A stretch of DNA of 64,000 nt from Zhengitettix transpicula (Eukaryota; Arthropoda; Insecta; Orthoptera; Tetrigidae), in contig CM073595.1 in assembly GCA_037074705.1 (NCBI GenBank), forward strand, positions 70,728,139 through 70,792,138, written 5' to 3'. How positions within the stretch are numbered: position 1 is the first letter of the stretch; every line of letters begins with the position of its first letter. The notes beneath the pieces were generated by a model. It worked only from the letters and a program-made list of their open reading frames with translations, did no database searches and was not told the DNA's origin. Of this stretch, positions 42,401 through 56,500 are shown one piece after another. A program made the translations under genes and the position numbers.

Positions 42401-45400
42401 AGTCCCCCTCTTCGGACCTTCATTACCGTGTCCTCCCATATTTTACAACTACCAGGAATTCAGGGAGTTTCTTCTTGTTAAACGTTAGTAAGAGTTGGTA
42501 ATTACGTACACTATTTCTTGTTTTGGATTTCGAGATTGAGCAACAAACGATCAACACGAGATCTTAGAGTTAATTGTAGTAGTCAATATTTTCTTCCTAA
42601 TGCCCGATATAATTCTTTAATGTCATCCGGACTTAACATAACTTTTAGGTAATTTCGAGCTGATAATTTACTCCGTTTGTGACATTGCTTCAGATAAAGA
42701 AAAAGATGGTAACAAGCATGAAGGACGTCAGACACTGAAACTAATTACTATTTAGTAATAATATATTTATTTTAAAATCTTAATTAATATTTTATTATAA
42801 ATTATTATGTATTATATTATTTATTATATAACAAAGCCGCGATTTTGGCGAACTAAATTCAAAGTGGGGATTTAAAATAATTGAAGGTTTCTTGATATTA
42901 TAAAACATTCAATTAATCAATTACAATAAAATACATTAGACTCTGAGAAATTAGGAAAAATTTTATGTAGCAGATACCAGCAAAATGATTTCTTAAAAGG
43001 ATGCCTAACGTCGAAAATACTTACTTAATTTTTTTTGCATTTACCCGTTGACTTCGTTTTAGGACGACGTGCTTGGTGATTTGAAATCACAGTTCTGCTG
43101 TTGAATTTGTGGGGTAATGAAACACTCCAGGTACAGACGTGGGCTGATGAAAGTCTCCAATTAACTCTTCACCACAATCTCCTCACTTTTGGTCTCTACT
43201 TCAACACTTTCTCTGCCTCACTCCAACTACATCTCTTCATCTCTCAGTCTTCTTCCCAACTAGAGGGGTTGTTGATCATTGCTCGTCTCAATGACGACAA
43301 TTTCGTCCAATTAATGGTTATCCCCACCAACCCAGCAAAATCTATGCTTCTATAAATTTCTTGAATTGGATCAATGTCCCTTTGTTTGGCTAAAGACAGG
43401 TTTCACGTGACGCAAGGAAACCTGAAGTGATCCTATTTACATTAAAATAGTTTTTTTTGTTATCACGGACTCCCCTTCTTTGACAGTTTGCGCGTCCTAA
43501 AATTAGACTTGAATATATTTCCCGAGAAAAATTTTCAAATGATTTAAACGTAATAAATTTATGGCTTAAAACTCACGCGTTACAAAATATTCATAATGAC
43601 AAAGAAAAAACTGCACTATATATAAGGTCCCGTCGTCCCTATAACACGGCTTCAAAACGAAAGGGTTTTTAATGTTTGAAGAAATATGTATAAATCTAAA
43701 AATTATTAAATTCTCATACAAATTATTTTGGTAAATGAATACTTAAATGAATAACTTATTATTATTAAGCTAATGTACAACTAGCTGTATTAATTTGTTT
43801 ATATAGTATCGATTCCCAACGAATAGCGCCCTACATTAAGATATTATCGTATGTGCTAATAACTACTTTAATTTCTTCGAACGTACACTAATAATTGTTT
43901 TTCATATTGACCATACAGTGATTAACGGAGAGAAGGCAGCTTTCAACACGCCAATCTTTTCTCAAAAGCGAGAACGCACATTGGATATGCTAATAAAGGA
44001 CCTTTTTGCGGAACACATGAGCGACAGCAGAGGGGTAAGTAAAATTGTAATAATGGTAAATATTAGAACTCGCTTGTGTTGTGCACCTTGAGGTTCTAGA
44101 CGACTTGGTCGTTCGGGCACAAAAAAAACTTTATTTCTCTGTATTCACACAAACCAAAAGTCCAGAAAAACAGAAACAGTGGGAGCGACTCCGGCCTCTT
44201 CGAATATCTGCCTCTAAACGACGTCACGAGTCGCTTGACTGCACCGCCACCACAGCGCGGCCCCATGTGATGGCACGTTTGTTCCCTTACATTACCTCCA
44301 TCCTATTTATCAGGAGGGGATTAGTACCCTCCTCCTGAAAATAAAATAGAAAATGAAATGAAAATAAATGTACGCTCAGAGCGCATCCTCCTTGAAGAGT
44401 CTCAGGTTAGCAGAGTTGAAGGTCCCGATCCGTCTACCGCTTGGATCTTCCAGTGCCGCTGTATTCGGGGAGTTGGTTCCAACCACCTCATAGAGAGGGA
44501 AGAATTATAAGTATTCGCGTTTCAGCAGGTGCGAAACTCGAGAAAAACTTGTCGCCCACGTTAAATTTGTACGGTTTGGGCGGTGGATTAAATTTTGCGA
44601 CAATGCTCGCGACCGGTGTCAGCGGGGGTTGCGGCCAACAGAAGTGTAATTTCATTAAAACCATATGACCACCGCATTTTGGCCCACCAATCCCTGTCAG
44701 AAATTGTCTCTGTTTTTGTTTATTTTGTAAACTAACCGTGGGTATTTCAAGATGATAAGAGCAAGAAGTTAATGTTTTTATTTGTGTTAATAAAATATTA
44801 ATTATTAACTATTGTAATTAAATTCACTGTGCCAAACAATTTAATGTTTTCAGAGTAAAACAACTATTTAAAAATTAAATATCTTAAAAATAACTAAGTA
44901 AAAAAACCTTATCCATATGAAACATTGCAATGTGAATGAATACCTGTGAATGTGGCTCAAGCGTTTAAGCAAACAGCTGGGATGTTCGTGTCAGTGGACA
45001 TGTATAGACCTACTATATTTCGTCAGACCAAGAGAACGATAAATCTCTACCAATTGTTTTAACAGCACGGGTTATAATATGACAACATTATTTGCAGAAT
45101 ATGCTTAACCGGCGAGCGTTCAGCGACGTTCTTCCAGACCCGCCGCGAGGATCCCGTCGCAAAGAGGAGGCGCGACAGGTCGAGTTCGTGCGCGCTGGTC
45201 AGGCCCTCAAGCTGGATACCATCGTCCGTGGTGACGCACCTACGAGCCTTGCCACCACTGGTCTCTTCAAGCGCGCCCCCTGGGAACCCGCTTGCTTCTA
45301 CCCAGACTTCTCCCACGAGGTCGTCTGCGGAGACTCTTGGGGCGACATGCGCCTCTTCATAGGCACCGAGTCTGGCGTCTACCTCGTCGACGGTAAAAAT

Positions 45401-48400
45401 TACACATATTTCATCAAGGACGCCAGTGTCGGAATTGGCTAATCCATGAGAATTAAATAAAACAAATAAACAATAAGCAGGCGAGTAATGGAAAGAATCA
45501 TGGCTTGACTCATAAAGTACAATGCAGAAGCAAGAAGTGATTTCATTCCCCACCATGTTTGGAAGTATTTTTAATAGCGATTAGAGTAACACCGCAGTTG
45601 AAATGCCGAAATTATTAAAAGGCTGGATAATAGGTCAGTTTAGTTGTCACTGAAGTTTGAATGATTTCATAATTATTGTTTTTACCGGGGCATATACAGC
45701 AGCTTATCACATACGTTGAATGACATCTAAAGAATCAGGAATAAACTGCAGTTGGAATGACTGCAGAACTTTTTGATCACATAGAAATTAGTTTTCATAT
45801 TTCGCAGGTAATTACAATAAAATCATTGCATGTTCAGAAAATGAGTGTACTGTGACCATAAAGAATGATTTTTTTGGTTTTTAAGGGTTGGTAACACTGA
45901 GTGGGTGATCTGACAGAGCGAGTATCGCATAAACACGGGTTCTTTTTAACCATCCCCCGTATTGGAGCCTTCAGATTATCATATGTTCACCTCTCTGAAG
46001 TCAACAAGTGTATCAGCAATATCCTATAATTTTTTTCAAATATACTTTTTCTAAAATGTATTAAAATCTAGTACACTTCCTTTCTGAACATGCCTCGTAT
46101 TTCTTACTAAGTAATTATTTGAATTATTTTAACAAGATGTTCTGTTTCTTTCACCTTGGTGTGTCAAGCTGGAGTCTGTTCAGTTTACATGACTGTCCAG
46201 CTCCGCTTGGCTTTTTTAATGTACTTCGTATCCGATATTAAAACGTGCCGATGTCAAAATACACGTATAATGTCTCTTTTAATGTCTCTTTTAGCTGACA
46301 CCCTGTCACATAGATTGGTGTTTGATAAATCCTTGCCTGTAAAGCAGCTCAGTGTAGTCGAAGCCCATGGAATACTTCTCCTTCGAGCCGACAAGGGTTC
46401 GTATTTCTGTAATTTATGCAAGATTTTAAAGCAGTAGGCTATAATGAGTCGTTAAGACTTGCTGAAAAATTATAAATCAGAAAGATATACTTTTTTATGT
46501 TAATAAATATATTTCTTTCGTTTTTTTCAGGCCGTGATAGTAAAATATACGTTTTCCGACTTTCCGACTTTGATGGTGAGTATAATGCAGATACACCAGC
46601 CAGAGGACGACAAGATGTGAAGGAACATCGCTTGGAACGAACTCGAGGTTGCCACTTATATGGAATTAGCAGACCTGGAGGCTCTCACCTTCGAATGGTA
46701 AGAGTTATATCACCAAATTTGTAACATTTTAAAGTGTCCTCATCGGTCTCAGCCACTTAGGATTACTGGACAATTAATTTCAGCGCGAGGCTACCCAGTG
46801 TTGGTTAAAATCTACCTTTACACCATTTATTCAATCTTCTCGGCCTCTTACTGTTAGATATATCAATTGGATCACTTAAATATTAATCGTAAATAATACA
46901 AAAGTAAATATGATGAAAATAGTGAATAGTTACTTTGGGTAGCTTTTCATTGTGATGGTAAGATAGATATTCACTGGTGATAATTATTTTCTGTAAAAAC
47001 AAAACGGTTTATCTTTAAAAATTCTTTTTATTTTTAGAAACGGGTTAAGTTATTAGATCCATAACTCAGAATGGGTCAACTTATGTAAACTACATTGAGA
47101 AGAACTGGAAAAATGTAAGAATATTTTACAGAAAAAATGTAAACAAGTTTCCATGATTACCATAAAAGTAATGTGGAATCTGATATAAATCAGAAGAAAA
47201 AAGAGTGAATATAGGCCAAATGTTAATACAGAATATAGAGTTGTTCATTATTTTTTTAATATTTTTTAATAAACATTAATAAATAATTTTAAAAATAATG
47301 TTGCTACTATTATTTGTTCATATTCAATTAATAATGTTTACTATGCCAAAAAAAAATTGAAAGTAAACCAGTGGGCCAAAACGGTAAAATTATTTTTAAT
47401 ATTAACACGGAATAATAATAAATTATTTGCAACTACATGAGCCATGTAAACCATTTAACTTTTGCTATCATACACCTGAAGTGTGTAGGCTAAAAATGTA
47501 TTCTTCAGAGAGCACAGTAAATATGATGATGAGGTCTACCTGCTTGCCACTAACTTCTGGTGTTCAAATCTCATAAGAATTCAATGGGCTGTATAGAAGA
47601 GCACAAACAGATTAGTCACTTCATTGTTCCACAAATATGACTGGTCCTCTGTCAATTACAGCATAGCAAATATTTAACTATTTTACTTCTGTAATACATG
47701 CCATTTGTGGTTCTCAATGTATTTAGGCAATTAAGTTACTAAACATTGGATTTTCAGGACTGTTTGAATCTCTGTGAAATTTATAATTTGTCATAGTTTT
47801 AAGTTATGTGTGGCTGACTTCTTATAGTGGATCAATATTGTATGATAAGATTTTACACGGAAAACTTGATAACACTGGTAGTATTTGTTAAACCAATATT
47901 GTATTTTCAATGGCTTTTAACTAAAAGTTCTTACTATTATATTTTATTTCTTATCATTAATAATAGGTATATTTGTTAAAGGTTGTAGCTACAGGACGAA
48001 AACTCTTGGTGATGCAGTGGAGACATTCTGCAGCTTGGACAGCTTGGTGTCCAGCAAGTGATACAGATACAGTCGACGGATTTCAGTACATTCGAGTATG
48101 TAGTCCTACATTATCAATTACTTCCAAAGTATCTTGTAATTTACAATTCAATTATAATTAATTTTGTAATAATTCCCCTGGTTAGACAATAAAATAGGAT
48201 GCAAAACTTTTTCAGTGAGTTTAATCAAATATATTATTCGTTATTCAAAATATTATTTTAATTAATTTAACAATAAAAAATGTATTTACATGGACCACTT
48301 ATATATTTAAAAGAATTTTTGTATTAAATATGTATTGTAGTATATTATTTTAGTAAATAAAATATGAAGTAACTAGGGAAACAAAAAAGTAGCTATGAGT

Positions 48401-50495
48401 GTTTTTGGAATAGTAGAATCAAACTCAAATAACTTTTCACATATCAATTGTAGATTAGTATCCTAGTCTTCAAAAAGAATAATCTCTCCTTTTCTACCCA
48501 CTATTTATTAACACAATTATTTCTCATCCTTTTTTACTGTCTGCAATTCACGTTAAATCAAAACATAGGTATATTTCTGAAATAAAAGCTTGAAGTAGTT
48601 AACCTAATTCTGTGCAGAGATTAGAATTTCCTTATCAGTAAAAATATAAAACTTTCATGCTTTTTTCTTACTTAATGCCTTCTAACGCCAGGAGACATAT
48701 GGGCTTTCTTAGTGTTTTAAAATAACTCACCAATTTCTTCACTTATAAATTATATTGTTTCCAAGCTACTTTGAGCACTTAAGTATTTTTCAAAACACTA
48801 ATTATATATTTTTATTATTCTAGGAAATTCAAGTGTCTGAACAACCTACACTAATCACATTAATAGATGCAAGTCCAGGAGGTAATGGTGATAGTCACAT
48901 ATGTGTAGGCTATCGCCACCAATTTGACCTTGTCAATGAACACACTGGAGAAGTTGCTCATCTGCATTCTATAGACGGATCAAGAATACACCTTGTAGCA
49001 GCCATTGATCTGTATGAAGATGAAGAGCCAGAATTATTATTATGCTACAATCGTGAGGAAACTATACCCTTCCATTTATTAATGAAACATTAATTTATTA
49101 AAAAGTTTTTATGAAAAATTAAAACTTTTGGTAGCCAAACTTACGACACATATTTGTTGTATACCATTGAGATTTTTTAATATATTTCCTATAGATAATT
49201 TGAAAGAATCCCAGGCATCTGAAGAATACATAACTTGTATTTGATTAGTTTCCTGTGTTTGTCTCATTGAAATTTGCAGTCACAGACTGAACAGTTATTT
49301 TACTAATACACTGCTTTAAAATTTCAGATACATGTCATTTCCAGAAACTTTCAATTGAGCAAACAACCAATGATTTTGATTTTCACTGGAACTCGGTACC
49401 TACAGCTATTGGTATGTAACCATTAAATTTTTAGTGTATCATGCATAAGTGGCACGTTAATGATTATAGGATCATTCATTTGATGCTTAATTTTTTTATA
49501 GGAACAATATATTTAATGTAGGTTATTCTTTTAGATTTTCCCCAAAATGAACAATTCACAAATCTCATATTTCCATACTATTGTAATACAATAATTAACA
49601 ATAATTTTCATCACTATAAGAAACAGAGAGAGAGAGAATTGTGATATTGGTATGGAAAGGAAAGACAGATAGCTTGTGACTTACCTGAAAGTGAAGTATG
49701 GTGTAGCCATAGGGAACCGAAGGTTGTTCTTCAAATTTTCAGAGGCTCTCAGCCTTCTTCCTGAAGAAGGAGACTGGCTGATATCCTCCGAAAATTTTAA
49801 GGAACAACCTTTGGTTCACTTTCAGGTAAGCCGCAAGTGATCTCTCTTTCCTTTCCATACCAATATCGCAATTATTTGTGACAATGTTATATCCTTACTT
49901 AACTATATATACACATAAATATATACTAAAGTCAAACCGAAATTGAGAAAAAATGAGTGCAGTTGCCACTCATCTGAAAATTTGGAAATCACCTCTACTC
50001 TAATGATATATATATATATATATATATACAATACATATATTAATATTAGGTGGCAAATAACTTTAGTGCATAGAGATTTCTAACATAGCTTGATAATATT
50101 GACTAAAATATTTAATTGAATAAAATTTATAAGATATTGGCAGAATTTCTTGAGTTTTTGTAATTGTTTATCAGTAATTAATTTTTATTGAATTCTAATT
50201 CTAATAAATACATGAAGTAATTCAATATAACATGTAGGTATCTTTTTAAATGAATTTTAAATGTTATGATTTTAATTGTATATATTAATAACTCATTCTA
50301 AATTACAGTAGAACCCCTATTATCTGAGCCCAAAATTAATGGAGGTTCATGTTTTTCAAGGTAAACCTGCAAATACTATTTGCTACAACCTTAACATTGT
50401 TTTTCAGAGGAGTACAGTAATTAATGAGAGTAATTATCAGTTGAAAAGTTTGTAATTCAACTAAAAAGTATTATTATATTGTTTGATGTTTAATC

Positions 50496-50560
<65 letters not shown>

Positions 50561-53500
50561 CACACACAAATTAATTAATTAATTTGTCCTTATCACATTT
50601 TCCTTACGTGCTTTATATATATATATATATACTAATTCAATTATTGGAGATTTAAATTGTTAAAATTCTACGTTGATCAAATGTAAAAGATTTTTATAGT
50701 GGTAATTTCAATTAATACTATAGTGGAACCATGATGGGAATATTAATATTAATAATAATGTAGACGGACAAAATTTTTAAACAAATTATATGTTGTAATT
50801 GGATGATCTGGGGCAATCTAATGTCACTCAGTTGATATAGAATGTTTTGTAAGAATAATCACAATTGTACTGCAAACAATGTGAAATAAGATGTTGAAAC
50901 AAGTCATTGTTGTTGTACCAAATAGCATAGTAATTCATAATTAATAATGCAGCTTAGGGAACCACACTATTGTGTGGAAGTGGTTGTTAAATAACTGAAA
51001 ATTAAAACATTATACAAAAATCAACAGAAAGGATTCAGAAAAAGTAAGTTTAAAAGAGTGTGAACATATATTATATATTCTAATAATTTTTTATTGAAAA
51101 ACACCATAATTTTCTCAAGAATATTTCAATCAATTTCAATTACCTGAGAAAAATTTGTTAAATTTGAATATTGGATTAATTTCATTTGGTAAGATGGTTT
51201 TATGAAATGCAACAAGTAACATCTGGCAAAATCTCATTACATGAAACTTTGAATTTTCATTATTCATATGTCCAGTATTGTCAAGAGAACCGTCTCAGAT
51301 AATTAGGGTTCTACTTTTTTTGGTGATATGGCACAAAGTTACTTTAATCTTAGAGTTTAAAGTATGAGTTTGGAATCAATGAGTTAATATTTATATTTTC
51401 TGGCACACTTGTAAATAAAACAATTTTTTAGCATGTTAAAATGAAAGAATGAAAATTATATTTGTGACCTTTCGCATTTATCAATTTAAATATATTTACA
51501 AAAATATTATTTTAGTACCTACAACTTCAGAATTCTATTCAAAACTGAAGATCGTTAACAGCTACAAAGCTTTAAAACATTGAAACAAGAATATTGTGTT
51601 TCCACTGGAACTGTTCGATATTTAAATTTTCATGTCACTGGAACTGATTGAAAGTTGAATATCAAGATTTGATATCCTCAGTAATTGAATGTGAAGTGAC
51701 ATAGTGTTATGTGAACAAATTGATAATCAACTTTATAAATTTATGGTCTCAGAATATGCATAATAAATATATATGCTATTATAATTCATATTTGAATAGT
51801 ATCATATAAATGTGATCAAAAATTATAAAATGTTTTAAGACATCTATGTTAAAAATCTGCAACAGTACAAACATTGTATATAAGCAAAAATTGTAATTAA
51901 AAATAATACATATTTCCCATTCATATCTAGTACTGTGTTATGGATCCATATGAAATTTACATTAATGAAAAACAGTAACAGCAACATTGAAAGTGAATTT
52001 TATTTACTTTTATGGATTAATGGCAATGAATTTATAATAACCAATCTCTGGGATGATTTCTTTAAGTACAACAAATTCAAATCATTGAAAGGAAATTATA
52101 TTCTATTCATACATTCACACGAGCCATATGAATTGTCACATTCTTAAACAAATATAAACTTTTTAGGATATCTAATAACTCCAAATGTATTTTGATAAAG
52201 GATTGCTTGATTCATTTGAATGTGAAGAATATAAGTATGAAATAGTGGAATATATCAGAATCCAAACTTCAAAATTAAACTCGGTGTGCATAAAACAAAT
52301 GATTCCTACATGCTATTTCAATTGTTAAATTTCTGTTTATTTCTAAACAAAACATACAAATTTAGAAAGCCCCTTTCTCTGTTACATATTATTTCTATTT
52401 TTAGTGTGTGCCTTCCCATACATCTTTGCTTTCACAACTGATTCTATGGAAATAAGACTCATAATAAATGGGAATCTGGTTCAAACAATGGTGATGCCTA
52501 AACTTACACTCATCTGCTCAAAGGTAAGTTTATGAAATGTTTTATGTTAATTTTGAAACTATTCATCTTTGACAACATTAAATTTGGGCGTATCAATGAA
52601 TAATGAAATACTTATATGCACCTATGCCAGTTATAGTAAAAGTTTGTTAATAATGAGGAACCTGAATATTTACATGTTTCATTACTGTAAAACTGGACAC
52701 TATAAAAGTGAAAATCTCTGTAACAATAACATTATGTTGGATCCACAACACAGATCAAGAAAATGAAAGACTAACAGAAAGAGAAATGAGGAAAATTTGG
52801 ATAAATAGTTCAAATGGAAAAGGAAATGAAACATTTACTTCAAAGAGTCTAAAATTATTTGTTTATGGTGTTTGTAAATTGCATATGAGAGACAGAGATT
52901 AAGGATACCATAATATCCTGAGCTTATTGAATAGAGTCTAACATAAAACATGGAATTACCTTGTGTGCATATTTTGTATGATGTTTTCGAAAACCATTCA
53001 AACTACTTGTTGAATTTCAAAGAAGATATTTTTGCAACATAATTGGTCAAGATTGAACATTTTGATGAATTATATAACATGTTTAAATTAAATTAAAATA
53101 TTTTGTAAAATATGGCTTTCACCTGTCAGTATAAATATTTTTAAAATATTATTCCTATGCACTGTATCTAACATTGCATAATGGGATAATATATGTACTG
53201 AAATTTTATTATTACAAATTTGAAACATATTTTACGTCATTTACTCACAATGAATTACTCAGATGCTGTGTGGGAGAAATCTGTAACAGTTTAGAAATAT
53301 CTCATATATTTACAGCCATCATAAATTTCAGTTACAGTACATTGAAATAATATTTTCCTTAAGAAATTGCATTGTGCTTCACTAGAATATGATTGACATA
53401 TATAAATTATGTTACACCATATCTGATTTCACTTGACACCTTAGAATGGTTTCTCAAAACCTTAGAAAAATTTCTGTTTACTTTAAAGATACAAAAAAAA

Positions 53501-56500
53501 ATAGTATTAACAGCAGTTTGTGTCAAAGAGACAGGCAGTGTAGAAGAAACATGATCTCATGAGACATTTTCAAATGCACAACCAAATATGTTTATGTACT
53601 GTTAAGATGATTCAAGTACAAAACTAAAAATGTGGGTTTTTCTGTAGTAAAATACAAGAAATGTCACATAATAGCTGTTCCATTACCTGCTATAAAATGC
53701 AGAAATTTACAGAGTGAGTGGGAAATGAAGATAATTTATGAAAAGTGATAAACATATTTACCAACCCCAGCCGGAAAGAAATATTTGCAGAGTTTTAGTT
53801 TCTAAATTTTACAATCGACAATGAAACGCTTATTTGATAGAAACATACCATTGCTAAGTAAACTTCAAATCAAGTTAAAATGATGATGATAAGAAAGCTT
53901 TTACAATGAAGTTGTGCAAATTGTCATGTCCTGTATATTAGTTTGAATATGAAGTTCTATTCCATGTTATACAATTATAATGCTGAATAATTTATGCACA
54001 TAGCTATAAAAATATAAATGTTAGAATACATGGCAGTGATGTATTTATTTTCATATTAATCATTGTACAATAATTAAAGGATATATATAATTGCGATATT
54101 GGTATGAAAAGGAAAGAGGGATAGGTTGTGACTTACCTGAAAGTGAAGTGCGGTGTAGCCAGTTGAAGAACAACCTTTGGTTCCCTATGGCTACATCGCA
54201 CTTCACTTTCAGGTAAGCCACAACCAATCTCTCTTTCCTTTCCATATCAATATCATAATAATTTTTGACAATGTCATATCCTTATTATATATATATCATC
54301 TTTGAAATCAGTGTTGGAAGGATTTTACAGAACATCAACTGTGCCCCCACACATCACACAGTAGCTTAATTATTCTACCAAATTCTGAGGATGATTAAAA
54401 ATATGAAGGTTAACAGTGGAACTATTGGAATGTGTATTGAAAACATGAAGATAAATATGTCTAAAAAGTATTCCAACAACTGGCTAAATTGCCCAATGAA
54501 GTGTATAACAATTATTTTACACTACATTTCAGGATACAGTCCACTGCAACATATAAAATTTCTATTGTTAAGTGAGATAAAATATCCCATCCAACTTGCA
54601 GGTAGAAAAAGGATCAGAATAATTACCCTAATATGCAAGAATCTAACTTAAAATACTAATTACATTTAACTATTGTATGTTTTGAAACTATCATGTTTCC
54701 AGCTGAAAGTTATAAGAAATAAAACCTATTGGAACTTTTATCAAGAAAAAAAGTGAGTTAAAACTAATGCAAGCCAATTAATTAGAAGATCTTAATTTTA
54801 TTTGTTTCAAGTCAAATCTAAAGAGAATGGTTTTCACAACATCGCTTATATTTCATCATGTAGAATATATTAATTTCAAGCATGCGATATAATACTGCAT
54901 AGTTGCAATATCAATGAAGAGAAAATTTACATAAAATTGATATTTCATTTTATTGATGATTGATCATCAGCTAAAATAATTGTTTAAATCAGAAAAATGG
55001 TGTACCAGATATGGTAAACATAAAAACAAGTGAAATTATGTAAAAAATATATAATTAATTTTAATATCCTTCAGAATAAACTTTGTGAAATTAGTACGTT
55101 TACACCAACAAATAAGACATTATGAGTATGCTTAAATTTTTTGCATTGAATTTTTATGTTGAAGTTGATGTTACTAAATTGTAACATGGTCATGAAATTG
55201 TCTTTTGAGTTTAATTCATGTCATGAATGCAACAATGAAGAAAAAAAAATTCTGTGTAAATTGGGGCACAATTTTAAAATGATTTCTAGTTAATAGGTAC
55301 ACGAGATAGATGAATCAACATTTTATAAAACTCTGATTCTAATAGAATAAAAAGTACAATATTTTAAGATTGCTCTCAACAATCTTGATGCAATCATACT
55401 TTTTGTAGTACAGATAGTTACTCATAAACTACCAATCCATGTTATTGAATATTTACATGTTTTGAGCATCAAATGTAAATAGTAAATGGAATACTATAAT
55501 AGAATAACAAGTTTGTGTGACACAGCAGAAAGTTATAATTAATATGTCACTTAACGATTTTCTAAAATGATCAACACACTTAGACAGAGAAGAGACATTC
55601 ATAGTGTGGAAAAATGAATTTAGGATAAAGAAGTTCTTGATACAATGCTACTAAAAGAATGTATGTTATGTAATTTTGTACTGTGCTACTTAAAGTCTAA
55701 TTTGGAAAGATATCTTTATATTGAATGAATAGTGCAAACATTATGGAACATATTTAAATCATCACAAAATGCCCTTAATGAAGATTATTTTGAGCTAAAT
55801 AACAGTCTGAATTCAAATGTGTATGTATTTCAGTACCATACATTAATAACATACACATTCTTCATCTAACATTATTCTAATCTCAATCTTGTCCTATTCT
55901 TGTATATCGAGATTTGTGGAATAAATACAATACAATACAAAACAGAAAAAATGATTTTTCAATCATTTTATATGAAGATTAAAACAGGTTATTAGTTATC
56001 AATGTGAATATACATTGGTATATAAATGGGATGCTTGAAGTGGTTGCAAATCATAGTTGATGCAATCAATTCTATGACAAGGTCTTGGTTTTCAAAGACA
56101 TTTTTAAATAATAAATTAGCTTAAAAAAAGTCAAGTTCACATTCTCAAACATGTAGTGATTGGTAATCAGAACCCAGATTTTAAGTCCTATAGAGATATT
56201 AAATATTTCAAGTTATTAGATTCACTTCTGGTGTACTATATGGTGTCACAAATACAAAAAATAGTGACGCAACAGACAACATTTTAAAAGTATTATAACA
56301 CTGAAACTAGTATTACACCTGGTTCAATGATCAGAAAATGAAATTTTGCCAAATGTCCATATTTATTACTTCTGTAAATATTGTGTTTTCAGAGATACAA
56401 ATAACATATAGTCTGTTGTTATAAATTTGCCAAGGTGCCATTTTATATATTTAAAGAGTTATGTACATCTCTCATTAAAACATTTTTTGAAGTTTTAAGA

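Larger units (their letters stand above)
49412..52404. other. Intron 17 (3.0 kb)
   Basis: It contains a foldback element (49.64-49.87 kb) and several TA arrays (50006-50030, about 50495-50550 running into an AC repeat, and 50606-50630). Otherwise it is CpG-poor AT-rich sequence. Confidence 0.9.

Noticed and set aside
45059..45556. 165-codon minus-strand frame across exon 12
   Set aside because: It is the shadow of GC-rich exon 12 of GARNL3; the + strand carries the conserved protein.
50495..50580. Long TA/AC array as a regulatory or structural element
   Set aside because: It is an ordinary compound microsatellite; nothing ties it to function.
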